From NCBI GenBank assembly GCA_902776305.1, contig CACYPS010000009.1:1-64000 (forward strand): 64,000 nucleotides of DNA, given 5' to 3'. The translations under genes were made by a program, and so were the position numbers. Source of the stretch: an uncultured Lachnospiraceae bacterium. Lineage in GTDB: Bacteria > Bacillota > Clostridia > Lachnospirales > Lachnospiraceae. The notes under the pieces are model-generated. The model did no database searches. It saw nothing but the letters and a program-made list of their open reading frames with translations, and was not told the DNA's origin. Shown piece after piece: positions 26,945 to 35,472 of this stretch (position 1 is the stretch's first letter; every line of letters begins with the position of its first letter).

Positions 26945-27843
26945 AAGCAAGTTATATAACGCCTGCAATAACAATATTCGGAACAGACGGAAACCTTGAC
27001 CTTAAGAGTCAGGGTTCTCTCTATGAGAATCTTATAAGCAACGGGATAGACGGTATCCTTGTGAACGGTAGTATAGGCGAGTTCTTTGCGATGACTTATG
27101 AGCAGCGGCGGGAACTGGCTGAATTTGCCGTAGATACCATTGCGCACCGCACGAAGTGTATTGTGGGCACGTCAGATATGATGTATGAGAGGATCGTGCC
27201 ATTTTCCAATCACATGCTGGAATACGGAGCGGACGCTGTTATGATCATAAGCCCGTATTATTTCCGGTTCACGGACAGTGAATTGCTTGCCTATTATGAC
27301 GAACTGCTTGATCAGATCGAGGGACCGGTCTATCTCTACAATTTCCCGGAGAGGACGGGCTATACGATCGCCCCGGAGACGGTGCTCGCTTTGAGGGAAA
27401 GGCACTCGAATCTCGTGGGAGTCAAGGATACGATCGGCGGTATGGACCATACCAGAGAACTGATCAAGGCCGTAAAGTCTGTCTATCCGGATTTTGAGGT
27501 CTATTCCGGCTTCGACGATAACGCGGCACATAACGTGCTGTCCGGCGGTGACGGAATCATCGGCGGGCTCTCCAACATCGTACCGGAGATCTGCACAGCG
27601 TGGATCCGGGCAATGAGGGAGAATGACATCGAGGGAATCGCCCGCGGGCAGCAGACGATCAACAGGCTGTTCGATATATATGCGGTCGGACCGCTGTTCA
27701 TTCCTGTTATTAAGGAGGCGGCTCTGATGCGTGGAATCATCGAGAGCAGTGTATGCAGCTTTCCGATGCCGGCCGTGACGGAAGAGCAGCGTGTAAAGAT
27801 TGCACAGATTCTCGAGAGAGAGGGGATTGTGTGTTCGCGATGA
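26941..27843 (+). CDS. DapA-family lyase, probable 2-keto-3-deoxy-acid aldolase
   Basis: A TIM-barrel class I lyase of about 300 residues in the dihydrodipicolinate synthase/N-acetylneuraminate lyase family. The tyrosine lies in YLYNFPERTG and the Schiff-base lysine in LVGVKDTIGG; GSIGEFFAMT replaces the usual GTTGE loop. In this locus cleavage of a 2-keto-3-deoxy sugar acid to pyruvate plus an aldehyde is the natural final step after the IlvD-type dehydratase. True DapA is less likely given the context. The stop codon lies inside a dispersed repeat (27838-27910). Confidence 0.85.
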   Translation: MKASYITPAITIFGTDGNLDLKSQGSLYENLISNGIDGILVNGSIGEFFAMTYEQRRELAEFAVDTIAHRTKCIVGTSDMMYERIVPFSNHMLEYGADAVMIISPYYFRFTDSELLAYYDELLDQIEGPVYLYNFPERTGYTIAPETVLALRERHSNLVGVKDTIGGMDHTRELIKAVKSVYPDFEVYSGFDDNAAHNVLSGGDGIIGGLSNIVPEICTAWIRAMRENDIEGIARGQQTINRLFDIYAVGPLFIPVIKEAALMRGIIESSVCSFPMPAVTEEQRVKIAQILEREGIVCSR

Positions 27844-27910
27844 AGCCAGATTTCACTTTGCGCGCGTATTTCACGACTGAAGTCACGAGTATTGCGCGAT
27901 GAAGAATAAA
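27838..27910. repeat. Dispersed repeat family B, long copy 1
   Basis: Its reverse complement recurs at 59149-59222 with only the middle 14 or so bases diverged. It starts GCGATGAAGCC; the TGA stop of the aldolase gene is inside it. Confidence 0.8.
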
Positions 27911-27987
27911 AGTCTCGGGCGGATCAGTATGCAGAAGGTACGATAGCGAAACAGGTGAAGGGTATTCATAATTCAGACAGAGCTATA

Positions 27988-28086
27988 AGGGCTGTCGCTT
28001 TAAGGCGCGGAGATGCAATACTATAGATATTAAATGCATATATCTTTAGTATTGCAGCGAAACCGCCTGCAGCGGCAGTCCTTTTT
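27988..28086 (+). terminator. Long compound hairpin terminator
   Basis: Outer arms AGGGCTGTCGC (27988-27998) and GCGGCAGTCCT (28072-28082), then TTTTT. A second 17-bp hairpin is nested inside (28014-28030 with 28040-28056). Unusually long for a simple terminator. Confidence 0.7.
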
Positions 28087-28110
28087 GTATGCCTGTCATC
28101 TTACGGACAC

Positions 28111-28139
28111 TTTACTTTTTCTCACGAATGTATTAGAAT
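28111..28139 (+). promoter_or_regulatory. Candidate promoter of the ABC importer operon
   Basis: TTTACT (28111-28116), 17-base spacer, TAGAAT (28134-28139). Confidence 0.5.
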
Positions 28140-28223
28140 AATAGCCAGAAAGAACACGAAAAATGGCATTCTTTTATGCAAAACGCACAAAGGGAGCCGA
28201 CAAAAGTTCAAAGGAGGTATCTC

Positions 28224-29345
28224 ATGAAAAAGGTTTTGGCATTGTTACTGGCAGGTGCAATGGCGCTCGGCATGGCAGCATGCGGCGGTGGTTCTTCCGC
28301 ATCCGCACCGGCAGCTGACGCCAGTAAAGCAGAAGCAGCAGCGGATTCCGAGCTGGTCGCGGCTGCCAAGGAAGAGGGAAAACTGGTCGTTTACGGATCC
28401 TGCGAAGAAGAATATCTTGCGGCCGCGTGCGAGAATTTCCAGGAAAAGTACGGAATCGAAGTTCAGTATCAGAGACTGTCAACAGGTGAAGTTCAGTCCA
28501 AGATCGAAGAGGAAGCCGGCAATCCGTCAGGCGACGTTTGGTTCGGCGGCACGACAGATCCTTATAACATTGCAGCTTCGGAAGGCCTTCTGGAAGCATA
28601 CGAAGCAGAAAATGCAAGCCATTTGATCGGCGACGTATACCGTGATGCCGACGGTTACTGGTATGGCATCTACAAGGGAATCCTCGGATTCATGGTCAAC
28701 AGGGACGAACTCGATCGTATGGGCATCGAGGAACCGAAGGATTGGAAGGATCTTCTTGATCCCAAGTACAAAGGTCTCATCTGGCTCTCCAACTACAACA
28801 CAGCCGGAACGGCTAAGCTCGTTGTCAACACGATGATCCAGAAGTACGGACATGATGAAGGTATCCAGTACCTTGTCGACCTCGACAAGAACGTTCAGGT
28901 TTACACAAAGTCCGGCTCCGGCCCGTCCAAGAACGTCGGTACAGGCGAGTGTGTCATCGGTATCGGTTTCCTGCATGACGGCATCACCCAGATCGAGGAC
29001 AACGGATACGGCAACATCGACCTGATCATCCCGTCCACAGGCACATCCTTCGAAGTCGGTGCTACCGCCATCTTCAAGGGCTGCAAGCATCCGAATGCAG
29101 CTAAGCTTTGGATCGAGTATGCGCTCAGCCCGGACTGCGTTGAGCTCGCAGCACAGAACGGTTCCTATCAGTTCCTCGTACTTGACAATGCCCAGCAGCC
29201 GAAAGTCGCAGCTGACTTCGGTCTTGATCCGGACAATGTCATGGACTATGACTTCGAGGATGCAAAAGAGAATACTACAAAGTACGTTGAGGAAGTCATG
29301 AATGCTCTCGGCAGCGCAGCTGACGACCGTTTCGAGACTGAATAA
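28224..29345 (+). CDS. ABC importer substrate-binding lipoprotein, ferric-iron type
   Basis: A 373-residue binding protein. The signal peptide ends in lipobox GMAAC, followed by a short Ala/Ser linker. The mature start LVAAAKEEGKLVVYGSCEEE and the block GDVWFGGTTDPYN match the FbpA/AfuA group (bacterial solute-binding family 1) that binds Fe3+ or small anions. The frame extends to 28176, but AAAGGAGG fixes the start at 28224. A permease and an ATPase follow, making a complete importer. The ligand is inferred; spermidine- or phosphonate-type ligands are alternatives. Confidence 0.85.
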   Translation: MKKVLALLLAGAMALGMAACGGGSSASAPAADASKAEAAADSELVAAAKEEGKLVVYGSCEEEYLAAACENFQEKYGIEVQYQRLSTGEVQSKIEEEAGNPSGDVWFGGTTDPYNIAASEGLLEAYEAENASHLIGDVYRDADGYWYGIYKGILGFMVNRDELDRMGIEEPKDWKDLLDPKYKGLIWLSNYNTAGTAKLVVNTMIQKYGHDEGIQYLVDLDKNVQVYTKSGSGPSKNVGTGECVIGIGFLHDGITQIEDNGYGNIDLIIPSTGTSFEVGATAIFKGCKHPNAAKLWIEYALSPDCVELAAQNGSYQFLVLDNAQQPKVAADFGLDPDNVMDYDFEDAKENTTKYVEEVMNALGSAADDRFETE

Positions 29346-29435
29346 GCGATATTTGCGCAAGGTAAGTGTAACCTGGGAATTCTGATTTACAAATGACCCT
29401 GTTCTCCGCAGCGCACCATAATTTATAGAATGTAA

Positions 29436-29486
29436 GAGGCTGCCGGTGGAAGCGAAGTGCCTGACATGATGCTTCGCGGCAGCCTC
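29436..29486 (+). promoter_or_regulatory. Intercistronic hairpin after the binding-protein gene
   Basis: GAGGCTGCCG (29436-29445) pairs with CGGCAGCCTC (29477-29486) with a further inner stem GAAGC/GCTTC and no T-run. Such hairpins commonly protect the 3' end of binding-protein mRNA and lower expression of the permease genes. Confidence 0.6.
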
Positions 29487-29538
29487 ATGTATTCCTGTTT
29501 GTCCAATTTGTCTTTTCATTAAAGGGGGAATTATCACT

Positions 29539-31248
29539 ATGGCTAAAAGTCAGGGCGCCGCTCTGGATCGCAAGAAATTCTTTGCCGATCCTATCATGGT
29601 GACGACAATTGTCGTACTGATAGCCTTCCTTACCCTGTTCATCCTCTACCCTCTGGCGATTCTTCTGGTCGACAGTTTTGTGACGGATCAGGGCATAGGT
29701 CTGGGAGTCTTCAAGCGCATCATGGCTATGAAGAACTTCCGTAGAGCTATCACGAACACATTGAAAGTAGGCTTTCTGGTAGGTATTGCGTCTGCGCTGA
29801 TCGGACTGCTCTTCGCCTACGTGGAAGTATATGTAAAACTGAAGACACGGCTCCTGGAAGGACTCTTCAAAGTCGTTTCCATGCTGCCGGTCGTCTCACC
29901 GCCGTTCGTTCTCTCCCTGTCAATGATCATGCTGTTCGGAAAAGCCGGTATCATTACCCGCTATCTGCTGCATATCTATGACAACAACGTGTACGGATTC
30001 TGGGGCATTGCCATCGTTCAGACGCTGACATTTTTCCCGGTCTGCTACATGATGATGAGAGGTCTTCTCAAAAATATCGATCCCTCCCTCGAGGAGGCGG
30101 CCCGCGATATGGGAGCTTCCCGCTGGGGCGTTTTCATGACGGTAACACTGCCGCTGATCCTGCCCGGACTCGGCAACGCATTCCTGGTAACATTCATCGA
30201 GTCAATCGCCGATTTCGCGAACCCGATGATCATCGGTGGTTCCTACGATACACTCGCAACGACGATCTACCTGCAGATTACCGGCGCTTATGACAAGGAA
30301 GGCGCTTCTGCGATGGCTGTTGTTCTTCTGTGTATCACGCTCATCATGTTCATAGTCCAGAAGTATTATCTGGAGGCAAAGAGTACCGCGACCCTTTCGG
30401 GCAAGGCCTCCCGCCAGAGAATGCTTATCGAGGACAGGAGCGTAACAATTCCGCTGACAATCCTCTGCTCACTGCTGGCACTTTTCGTCTGCCTTATGTA
30501 CATCTGTGTACCGTTCGGAGCACTGTTCAAGACATGGGGCTACGATTTCCATCTCACGACAAAATGGTTCCAGCAGGTATTCACGAGATACAAGGGCTTC
30601 AAGGCATTCAAGGATTCCTTCGTCCTGTCCTTTATCTCCGCGCCGATTACAGCTCTGCTTTCCATGATCATTTCGTATCTGGTCGTAAAGAGGAGTTTCA
30701 AAGCCAAGGGATTCATCGAGGCAGTCTCTATGCTGGCCATGGCGGTTCCCGGTACGGTTCTCGGTATCGGATATATCCGCGGTTTCTCAGCAGGTGTGTT
30801 CCGTACCGGTTTCCTGCAGGGTCTTTACGGCACAGGCACGATCCTGGTCATCGTATTTATCGTGCGAAGCCTGCCGACCGGAACTCGAAGCGGTATCTCG
30901 GCTCTACGCCAGATTGACAAGAGCATTGAGGAATCCGCATACGATATGGGTGCAGACAGCTTTACGGTATTTATGACGGTCACGCTGCCGCTCATCAAGG
31001 ACAGCTTCCTGAGCGGTCTTGTAACAGCATTTGTACGAAGCATCACGGCGATCAGTGCAATCATCCTTCTTGTCACTCCGCAGTTCCTGCTCATTACGGT
31101 TCAGATCAATGAGTTCGCGGAGAAGGGAGCATACGGTATCGCGTGCGCATTTGCAACGATCCTGATTTTGATAACGTACAGTGCGGTTATGTTAATGAAC
31201 CTGGTCATCAAGTATTTCGGTACGAGCCGGGCATATAAGGAGGATTAA
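29539..31248 (+). CDS. ABC importer permease, fused double domain (FbpB-like)
   Basis: A 569-residue permease made of two BPD-transport (MetI-like) domains. Each has an EAA loop for ATPase docking: EEAARDMGASRWGVFMTVTL (first half) and EESAYDMGADSFTVFMTVTL (second half). About 12 transmembrane helices are expected. This two-in-one layout is typical of ferric-iron importers. AAAGGGGG precedes the ATG. The ATPase starts seven bases after its stop. Confidence 0.9.
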   Translation: MAKSQGAALDRKKFFADPIMVTTIVVLIAFLTLFILYPLAILLVDSFVTDQGIGLGVFKRIMAMKNFRRAITNTLKVGFLVGIASALIGLLFAYVEVYVKLKTRLLEGLFKVVSMLPVVSPPFVLSLSMIMLFGKAGIITRYLLHIYDNNVYGFWGIAIVQTLTFFPVCYMMMRGLLKNIDPSLEEAARDMGASRWGVFMTVTLPLILPGLGNAFLVTFIESIADFANPMIIGGSYDTLATTIYLQITGAYDKEGASAMAVVLLCITLIMFIVQKYYLEAKSTATLSGKASRQRMLIEDRSVTIPLTILCSLLALFVCLMYICVPFGALFKTWGYDFHLTTKWFQQVFTRYKGFKAFKDSFVLSFISAPITALLSMIISYLVVKRSFKAKGFIEAVSMLAMAVPGTVLGIGYIRGFSAGVFRTGFLQGLYGTGTILVIVFIVRSLPTGTRSGISALRQIDKSIEESAYDMGADSFTVFMTVTLPLIKDSFLSGLVTAFVRSITAISAIILLVTPQFLLITVQINEFAEKGAYGIACAFATILILITYSAVMLMNLVIKYFGTSRAYKED

Positions 31249-31254
31249 CGGGCT

Positions 31255-32331
31255 ATGGCTAAAGAGAAAAAGGGCGTACGCCTTGAACATATTTCCAAGA
31301 TTTATAAGGACCCGAAAACGAAAAAAGATTTTTACGCGGTCCACGACACCTCGCTCGATATCGAGCCGGGCAGTTTTGTGACGCTTCTCGGTCCGTCCGG
31401 CTGCGGCAAGACGACCACACTGCGTATGATTGCAGGTTTTGAGAGCCCGGATGAGGGCGAGATCTATCTCGGCGGAGAGCCGATCAACGCACTCACGCCG
31501 AACAAGCGCGACACGGCTATGGTTTTCCAGAGTTATGCACTTCTTCCCCACTACAATATCTTTGACAATGTAGCTTACGGTCTGAAGCTCCGCAAGATGG
31601 ACAAGGAGACGATCAAGACGAAGGTTACGAACATCCTCGGTCTTGTAGGTCTTGAGGGCATGGAAGCCCGTATGACAAATCAGCTCTCCGGCGGTCAGCA
31701 GCAGCGTGTTGCTCTCGCGCGTGCGCTGGTCCTTGAGCCGGGCGTTCTTCTTTTCGACGAGCCGCTGTCCAACCTGGATGCGAAGCTCCGTGTCACGATG
31801 CGTACCGAGATCCGCAGGATCCAGCAGGAGGCCGGCATCACGGCGGTTTATGTCACGCATGACCAGAGCGAGGCGATGGCTATTTCCGATAAGATCATCA
31901 TCATGGAGAAGGGCGTTGTTGCGCAGATGGGAACGCCGCAGGAGATCTATTATCATCCGAAGAGCGAATTCGTTGCCGACTTTATCGGCGAGGCGAATTT
32001 CCTTCGCGGCGAACTGATAACGAAGAAAGGCAAAGACGGTGTGGCGAGAATCAACGGTATGAAGGTCGAAGTCAAGGATGTCGGCGACTTCTCGATTGGC
32101 GATCCGTGTACGCTTGTTCTTCGTCCGGAGTCGGCGGTTATTGCTGACAAGGGTCAGCTGCCCTGTGATGTTATCCTCAGCTGCTTCATGGGAAGTTATC
32201 AGAACTATCATGTTATGGTCGGAGATACGATGGTCAAGATTACGGACTTCAATCCGAAGAATAAGAAGGTGTATGAGGTCGGGGATAGAGCTTATGTGGC
32301 GTTTGACCCGCAGAATGTACATGTCCTTTGA
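31255..32331 (+). CDS. ABC importer ATPase (FbpC/PotA-like)
   Basis: A 358-residue ATPase: GPSGCGKTTTLRMIAGF (Walker A), FQSYALLPHYNIFDNVAYGL (Q-loop region), LSGGQQQRVALARAL (signature), VLLFDEPLSNLDAKL (Walker B/D-loop) and the switch histidine in YVTHDQSEA. A TOBE-type regulatory domain fills the last third. It energises the preceding permease. AAGGAGG lies just upstream. The operon ends at a perfect palindromic terminator. Confidence 0.93.
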   Translation: MAKEKKGVRLEHISKIYKDPKTKKDFYAVHDTSLDIEPGSFVTLLGPSGCGKTTTLRMIAGFESPDEGEIYLGGEPINALTPNKRDTAMVFQSYALLPHYNIFDNVAYGLKLRKMDKETIKTKVTNILGLVGLEGMEARMTNQLSGGQQQRVALARALVLEPGVLLFDEPLSNLDAKLRVTMRTEIRRIQQEAGITAVYVTHDQSEAMAISDKIIIMEKGVVAQMGTPQEIYYHPKSEFVADFIGEANFLRGELITKKGKDGVARINGMKVEVKDVGDFSIGDPCTLVLRPESAVIADKGQLPCDVILSCFMGSYQNYHVMVGDTMVKITDFNPKNKKVYEVGDRAYVAFDPQNVHVL

Positions 32332-32345
32332 TTTGAAAAAATGTA

Positions 32346-32380
32346 GGGGCTGTCGCATTAATGCGACAGCCCCGCTTTCT
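32346..32380. terminator. Bidirectional terminator, 28-bp perfect palindrome
   Basis: Arms of 14 bases (32346-32359 and 32360-32373), then GCTTTCTTT on the plus side. The palindrome also contains the last codons and stop of the convergent gshA-type gene. Confidence 0.85.
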
Positions 32381-33623
32381 TTATGGCATATTCCAGGCCC
32401 CGTTTCACGAAGCCGTCCGAGAAATCCGCATGCACACGCACGGCATAGCGGGCTGATTTCCCGGTAAGCTTTTGCCGTTGGAAGTCTATGATTTCCCGGG
32501 CATCCGTATCAGTGAAGAAGGTATCCATCTGATCCAGGAGCCTCGCGGAAGCCTGCCTTACGGAGAGAGAAACGCCATTTGACAATATTTTTGCGATATC
32601 AATGTCATAATGAGAAGCGTTTTTAAAATTCAGTTCCGCGGTGACCTGTTCCTCTTTGCTGAGTTCCCCGGAATGTATACAGCTGTCATATACGACGAGC
32701 AGCTGCATGAACTTCAGATCCTCGATACAGATACCTGCCTCCGCGTATGGATTCAAATCTATATTTCTCAGTTCAATGTGATCGATTCCCGTCTTTTCAA
32801 GCTCATCCAGGCTGTTTTCCCCTCTGGATTTCAATCTGACCGGATAGTAGTATTCTGTCTGGCTTGCTATCATGCCATCCTGCACCATTTCCCGAATTCC
32901 GTCAGCGTAAGTGAATACCGAATGATAGTTGATTATCGGAACAAAGTGATTCCAGTAGCCGAGTTCGCTGCAGCGGGTGGAGGCCATGCCCGAAAAGACT
33001 GTTTTGCCCGCGTCATCCCGATTCAGGAAGGAGCCGTCGAGCAGCGGCGAAGCGGCGCACAGGACCGTTATGATCCAGCCGTTTCGCATAAGATTTCTGG
33101 CCGTGTTCAGGTAGAGCCGGTCGCGGTATTTGTTAAAACTCGTCTCTTCCGAGAACGCAAAATCGGCGTGAAGCAGCTCATCTGACAGAGAATAGTTAAA
33201 GTGTATGCCGCAGAAAGTCATCTTGTACTTGCCGTATTTCTCTGCCAGATAATTGCGATAGACTGTCTTGGAGCGCTGATCTCCCGAGAACTGTGCCACC
33301 GGAATATCATCCTCGTTCCGGATGTAGGGCGGGTTCGAAAAAGGCCAGAGATATTCCGGAACCGGGAGCACATGCAAAGCCTGTTCTGCTTTTCTGTGAT
33401 GGTAAATCAGATCACGAAGTGCGCCTTCCGGAGTTGCGGCTGCTTTCGTGTTGATTTCCAGCTGGTTCTCGCAGAAATCCCGCACGAGGCAGGAATCATC
33501 CGGAAATGGATGTGCCGTATGTGAGAAATGACCGTCATCGCAAATGCGTAGGGACTCTTTTTCCAGACCGGATTTGCCTGTGAGAAGCAGTTTCTTTATT
33601 TCAGGATGTTCATGATGTAACAT
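32358..33623 (-). CDS. gshA: Glutamate-cysteine ligase, proteobacterial GshA type
   Basis: ATP-dependent joining of glutamate and cysteine, first step of glutathione-type thiol synthesis. The 421-residue protein has the N-terminal GKSGLEKESLRI, SGDQRSKTVYRNYLAEKYG, FCGIHFNYS and the HIELRNIDLNPYAEAGI segment of the gamma-GCS family 1. It is shorter than the E. coli enzyme. Its stop codon falls inside the terminator palindrome. The adjacent upstream gene is a ligase of a different glutamate-cysteine ligase family. Confidence 0.85.
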   Translation of the reverse strand: MLHHEHPEIKKLLLTGKSGLEKESLRICDDGHFSHTAHPFPDDSCLVRDFCENQLEINTKAAATPEGALRDLIYHHRKAEQALHVLPVPEYLWPFSNPPYIRNEDDIPVAQFSGDQRSKTVYRNYLAEKYGKYKMTFCGIHFNYSLSDELLHADFAFSEETSFNKYRDRLYLNTARNLMRNGWIITVLCAASPLLDGSFLNRDDAGKTVFSGMASTRCSELGYWNHFVPIINYHSVFTYADGIREMVQDGMIASQTEYYYPVRLKSRGENSLDELEKTGIDHIELRNIDLNPYAEAGICIEDLKFMQLLVVYDSCIHSGELSKEEQVTAELNFKNASHYDIDIAKILSNGVSLSVRQASARLLDQMDTFFTDTDAREIIDFQRQKLTGKSARYAVRVHADFSDGFVKRGLEYAIKKAGLSH

Positions 33624-33668
33624 ATCCGAAACCTTTCTTTAGGTAAAAGAAGTGTGAGTCAGATTGAA

Positions 33669-35051
33669 TCACAGCTTCGCATGCTCAAGGATTATTTCAG
33701 ACAATGGCTTGCCACCGGTCAGGGCGTCTTTCATATCTTTCGCCGGTGAAGAAATGCGTTCCGCTCTCTCGTATACCGGCAGGAGATACTTTTCTTCCCC
33801 AAAGCCGCGTTCCCTCAGACCCTCCTCTGAGAGTCTTGTGATTTCAATCAGAAGGCTCCGAAGAGCTTCCCGGTCAAGCACATCGGGAATGTGTCCTTTG
33901 TTGAACTGACGGCGGAGCTCATTTGCCGTGAGCCCGTGGTGATAGAGCACCGTCTCACGCGCCCACAGCTCTCTGAGTGCATCGCGCTTTGCCAGCAGTC
34001 CGAGCTGGAATGCAGCTCCGGCAAAGCTTTGTCCGAGCGGCTGAGTGCAGAGACTTCTGTATTCGATTGTTCCGCGGGCCGTCAGATCCAGAAACTTGTA
34101 GGTCCTGAGATACGCGAGGTCAGTCTCTTCCGGTTTGAACGGAAAGCTGTAGTATTTTCCGTTCTCGTAGTATTCTCCGGCGATCACATCCCTGGTGAAG
34201 TACTCGACGAGAGGTATGGGTTCGAAGAAGAGATATTTGCCATCCCTCTCCGTACAGAAGAGACTTGTGTAGGCGATATATTCTATGAGCTCCTCAATGC
34301 TTTCGGGAATGGCTTCATACCCGCCCACATTTCTCGGGTTGATACCGTGTGTACTGTACTCCCAGAGATTATCGCGTATAAGCAGATAGTCGGGTTCGTC
34401 CTGCGGCATCATGGAATTGGCGAAGAGCAGCGACTTGACCGGTTCCAACAGAGAAAATGTGCGGAGTGTGTCAAGAAGCTCATCCGTGCTTACATCCACC
34501 TGGATCTGGGAGGCGCTTGCAAATGTACCGAACTGCGGATAGGCATGGCATCCCCCCTCCTTTTTCCACTCACAGCACTTTCCGAGGTAACCTCCGAGCA
34601 TTCCGTAACGACCGCATCGTATGTAGTCTTTTCGACAGAGCCTGTAGTAGGGAGTGATTCCGAAACCGGAGATAAGGTGATTGTTCAATATCAGGTTTTT
34701 ATTCAGGTATTCGATGTAGCGGCGGAACCGGTCGTCCACATCGTTCAGGTTCTGCGATCTGGCGAAGGACATTTCAAAGTTATTGTAGGAGCAGTCGAAT
34801 GAGAACAGATCCCCTGTGACCGGATCCTGAGCTTCGTGCAGGTTGCCGTCATCGTCATACTTCAGGGGCTGAAAGCCGAAGTGCGAGACGGCACTGTTCA
34901 TGGCAGCCCGGCTTACCGTATGGTCGGTGGCTTCGCCGTCGAGGTTGATGATGGGGAGTTCTATCTCGATGCCGGCGTAGGTGTGGCGGCGGTTTTCGGT
35001 GGGTTTGATGTATTTGTCGTAAATCATGGAGCGAAGGTGATCATTTAACAT
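33669..35051 (-). CDS. Glutamate-cysteine ligase, GCS2 (plant/actinobacterial) type
   Basis: A 460-residue member of the GCS2 carboxylate-amine ligase family. Visible blocks are YAGIEIELPIINLDG near the start, FSFDCSYNNFEMSFA, ASASQIQVDVS, RDNLWEYSTHGINPRN and ARGTIEYRSLCTQP. Members make gamma-glutamylcysteine or related gamma-glutamyl amides. CGGAGAAAA precedes the ATG. It is followed 45 bases later by the other ligase on the same strand. No glutathione synthetase is seen, so the final product is uncertain. Confidence 0.82.
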   Translation of the reverse strand: MLNDHLRSMIYDKYIKPTENRRHTYAGIEIELPIINLDGEATDHTVSRAAMNSAVSHFGFQPLKYDDDGNLHEAQDPVTGDLFSFDCSYNNFEMSFARSQNLNDVDDRFRRYIEYLNKNLILNNHLISGFGITPYYRLCRKDYIRCGRYGMLGGYLGKCCEWKKEGGCHAYPQFGTFASASQIQVDVSTDELLDTLRTFSLLEPVKSLLFANSMMPQDEPDYLLIRDNLWEYSTHGINPRNVGGYEAIPESIEELIEYIAYTSLFCTERDGKYLFFEPIPLVEYFTRDVIAGEYYENGKYYSFPFKPEETDLAYLRTYKFLDLTARGTIEYRSLCTQPLGQSFAGAAFQLGLLAKRDALRELWARETVLYHHGLTANELRRQFNKGHIPDVLDREALRSLLIEITRLSEEGLRERGFGEEKYLLPVYERAERISSPAKDMKDALTGGKPLSEIILEHAKL

Positions 35052-35084
35052 GGCTTTTCTCCGAATTGTTATTCTTCATCGCGG

Positions 35085-35106
35085 CAAGAACGCCGAGGCG
35101 TTCTTG
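35085..35106. repeat. Palindromic repeat A, canonical copy
   Basis: Twenty-two-base palindrome: CAAGAACGCC and GGCGTTCTTG flanking GA. A diverged copy lies at 35164-35185. Other copies: 44237, 53460, 59237; related 41868 and 53191. Confidence 0.85.
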
Positions 35107-35201
35107 AATAATCATACTAAAACGGTAGGTTTAGTGTAGATTAACACGGCGCATACATCTTGTCAAGAACGCCGAGTCATTCTTGAAATCTTTTTGTGAA
35201 A

Positions 35202-35288
35202 GACGAATGCCTTCCCTTAGGGAAAGAAAGAGACGCACTGGTCAAAGCAGGCTGGAAAGACGAGAAGATCGGATTCTACGGCAACTGA
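35202..35288 (+). pseudogene. Remnant of a surface-protein repeat domain (DUF5648-like C-terminus)
   Basis: A 28-codon open segment ending in TGA reads KERDALVKAGWKDEKIGFYG before the stop. That pattern (sensor of E-K-D-A-L-V-x-A-G-W ... G-x-Y-G) is how C-terminal repeats of a class of Firmicute secreted proteins end. No start, signal peptide or upstream repeats remain, so it is a gene fragment. Downstream (35289-35390) nothing is recognised. Confidence 0.5.
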
Positions 35289-35393
35289 AATTATGTCATG
35301 ATCTCCGCTGTCAGTCAGCGGGAATTTGAAAAAGCTCAGACAGAGACGGCGTGAGGATTTCTTCGTACGTTCGCCTGTGAGCAAGGCAGCAAA

Positions 35394-35441
35394 AAAAGCC
35401 GCATGAAAATCGTGTTTTCACGATGAATCATGCGGCTTTTT
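35394..35441. terminator. Bidirectional terminator upstream of asrC end
   Basis: Stem AGCCGCATGA (35397-35406) with TCATGCGGCT (35428-35437), T-run on the plus side and A-run (Ts on the minus side) at 35390-35396. On the minus strand it ends the asr operon. Confidence 0.85.
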
Positions 35442-35472
35442 CGTGCCATAGCACATAGGAAGTATCTATGAA

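Noticed and set aside
26941-27843. DapA of lysine biosynthesis
   Set aside because: Cotranscribed with a GntR regulator in a sugar-acid locus and lacks the usual DapA active-site loop wording; an aldolase is preferred.
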